Under the pieces are notes generated by a model. It did no database searches, was not told the DNA's origin, and saw nothing but the letters and a program-made list of their open reading frames with translations. Made by a program: the position numbers and the translations under genes. Positions 61,930-64,000 of a DNA stretch of 64,000 nucleotides are shown here, in pieces. This stretch comes from Lithospermum erythrorhizon (Eukaryota; Streptophyta; Magnoliopsida; Boraginales; Boraginaceae), in the NCBI GenBank assembly GCA_019722365.1, contig JADFUC010002431.1:310001-374000 (forward strand). Direction: 5' to 3'. Position 1 is the stretch's first letter, and each line of letters starts with the position of its first letter.

Positions 61930-64000
61930 GACTTTAGAGGGGGGTGTTGAAATTGATAGGTGGAAAGGAGTTGAGTAAAACATGTTTGTTTTGGGCAATT
62001 TCTATATTTTGATTGTAGGAAGTAAATTCAGATGATGCCAAACTGATTGGGACGTTAGGGAATTGGAGCGTTGACTGCAATCAATGACCGTACCTATTCA
62101 TACTGTATTAATTTATTTATCAAAACTAATAATAATGTATATTCTATTCAATTGTTTAATTCGTTTCTGGCATGCTCGAGATAAATTTTTTTATATTGAT
62201 TCTGGCTTTAATTATATTATTAAAAATAATATTATGAAATTATTTTTAAAAGGCGAATCGATTATATAAATTTATATTTTTTTAGAATAAGAATAATTAA
62301 TAATTGATAGTCAATTGATTTAAAAATCAGTGGCAATTAAAATTGGATTAGAGAGAGTATTAAAAGTCACACTAACAATCTTTCGAGATATTCATAGCAT
62401 CACTTGGGATATTCACAGATGGATTAGTTCACAACGGATATTATGCCGATTGATCGAGTTAAGAGTTTTGTATTTTAACCCAGCTTCATGGAGTTTGTAG
62501 GTAATAGTGACCGTGAAAGGCAATCTTTAATCTTTATTGCTACTTCAGCACTTAAAGTTAAAATTTCGCCGTAATAATCGAATTCATATTCGTAAGAGGA
62601 AACTACTAGTACTTAACACTCTAATTTTTTACCAGGTAAGCTATGCCCGAAATTCATAATAATGTATACTTACTCCTACTATTTAATGAATTGTGTAACG
62701 TATCGTAGGATCAATAATATATGTACTTATAACGTAGTTGAGGTATGATTATATAGATTTATCGTTAATATATGTTGTGTTCAAGTAATTAAGTTAGGCT
62801 AGTGTATTTATACCATATATAATATTTAAGTCTCTTTATTAACGGTTATAAGTGAAATCAAATTAATGTATTTCCCATTTTACCATTTTGATGATTTATT
62901 TATTTAGTAAAACTTCTTAGTATAGTCAACGTGATGATAAACATAAAAGTAAGCTGTTATTACAAATCATATATTATGTAATAATTATCATGAAAATAAA
63001 AATTATTTGCGTCACTTATCTTATTTTACCTTGATAATTTTTTTTCATCTTATTTCTTTAGTTTTAAAAAAATTATTTTATTTTCATTATAATTCATATA
63101 AAAATAATGAAATAATTTGCTGGCAGAACAATTGTCTTGGCATTATATAGCTAGTTAATTCAGAGTATGGAAAAGTCGTAACTAGTTCATTCCGACCTAG
63201 TTAACTATTTTATTTTATTTTCATTATAATTCTAGCAAATCTACTATCATTTTGGATTAAAGGAACAATCTTGAATAGTTAGGTTCCGTATGAAAAAGTC
63301 GTAACGGGTTCATTCCGACCTAGTGTTTTGCTTATAAAAAAATTATTCCTACTATTGAATTACGTAATTTTTTTTATCTAAGTTAATTAATTGAAACACT
63401 TCTATTGGTTAAATAATATATACCTCTCTAATTATTTTTGAATGATACTCGTAATAATGGTTGCTTGTTAGTTCGAGTAAATTCATTACCTTGGCTTCGT
63501 ATACAAATACAAATGTGAGTGGAGACTCCACAATTAAAGAACAAAATTATCACAAGTCTTTGAAGGTTCCGAACTTTGTCGTAATTTATGTAAAATATTG
63601 TTTGTGTCTTAATGCATTATTGAGACTATGAGGAGATTAATATAAAATAAATTGTTAGAAATGGGATGTTCGAAGTCCTATAATTCATATGAAAAATATT
63701 GTATTTATTCATCTTATTCTCAATGTAAATCTTATTATTATACTACCTCCGTTTTTTTATTCTGTTTTAGGCTAAATTTTTTGTTTCAAAATAATTACTC
63801 CGTTTAGCATAGTAAATTCTCTCTTACATTTTCTTTTAAATGTATTTATTCATCTTTTGATTACTTTTTAACTTTTTAAATTGCTCAATCGATGATGATA
63901 TAATTTAATTGATTATATGTCATTATACATTTTAATATCTTTTTAACTAATTTAGCCAATGCGAATTCTTTAAAATGACATCCCGGAGAAATATAACATT
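61930..64000. other. Intergenic, no gene seen
   Basis: The first part is the probable promoter of the PP2C gene. The rest is AT-rich without recognisable exons. The ORF at 62084-62269 is AT-driven. A possible Stowaway-like element runs from CTACCTCCG at 63743 to CGGAGAAA at about 63990, but the ends match poorly. Confidence 0.45.
63069..63330 (+). repeat. Degenerate tandem duplication (~120-140 bp)
   Basis: AAAAGTCGTAACTAGTTCAT followed by TCCGACCTAGT, at about 63171-63201, recurs as AAAAGTCGTAACGGGTTCAT with TCCGACCTAGT at about 63294-63324. Upstream, TTTTATTTTCATTATAATTC occurs in both halves. The two offsets differ by about 18 bases, so indels have accumulated since duplication. Confidence 0.8.

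Overview
The window is AT-rich plant nuclear DNA from a eudicot. The evidence is plant-only gene families (Dof, PUB and XBAT-type E3 ligases, a POL-like PP2C), short GT-AG introns, TA-flanked Stowaway-like MITEs and a 5S-carrying Cassandra-type retrotransposon. I cannot name the species from the sequence. About 85 percent of the window is intergenic or repeat DNA.

Genes, left to right. 4537-5304 (+) encodes a one-exon, single-pass membrane protein of unknown function. 15274-16386 (-) is a two-exon Dof zinc-finger transcription factor. 19010-24336 (-) is a four-exon U-box/ARM E3 ligase that closely matches PUB13. 33971-37023 (+) is an eight-exon ankyrin/RING E3 ligase that closely matches XBAT31. 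59024-61622 (-) is a POL-like PP2C of the PLL4/PLL5 type; its last exon is out of frame and seems to have lost its 3' splice site. I placed splice sites by GT/AG, reading phase and family conservation, and all other joins keep frame. The genes are independent units, not an operon or cluster. Two are ubiquitin ligases and one is a phosphatase of a family tied to receptor-kinase signalling, but the sequence does not show that they act together.

Between the genes. 27.43-27.90 kb looks like a promoter plus 5' leader with a 25-codon upstream ORF, followed by no recognisable main coding sequence. 43.78-46.77 kb is a cluster of three elements: a complete Cassandra-type TRIM (LTRs with 5S rRNA-like promoters, mutated primer site, 5-bp target duplication), a Mutator-type element with an exact 9-bp duplication, and a second probable Mutator-type element. 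An hAT-type element with an exact 8-bp duplication lies at 31695-32280. Several Stowaway-like MITEs with TA duplications are scattered through the window. The window start and 51.34-51.83 kb share an unclassified dispersed repeat, and 52.2-55.6 kb is a decayed, less AT-rich repeat tract with a SINE-like head. Introns of PUB13 and XBAT31 carry their own tandem and direct repeats.

I found no CRISPR array, rRNA array, complete tRNA gene, organellar insertion or viral gene, and nothing I would call a new biological system. The observations most worth following are the disrupted PP2C last exon, the leader with an upstream ORF but no visible main gene, and the target-duplication-verified transposon cluster.
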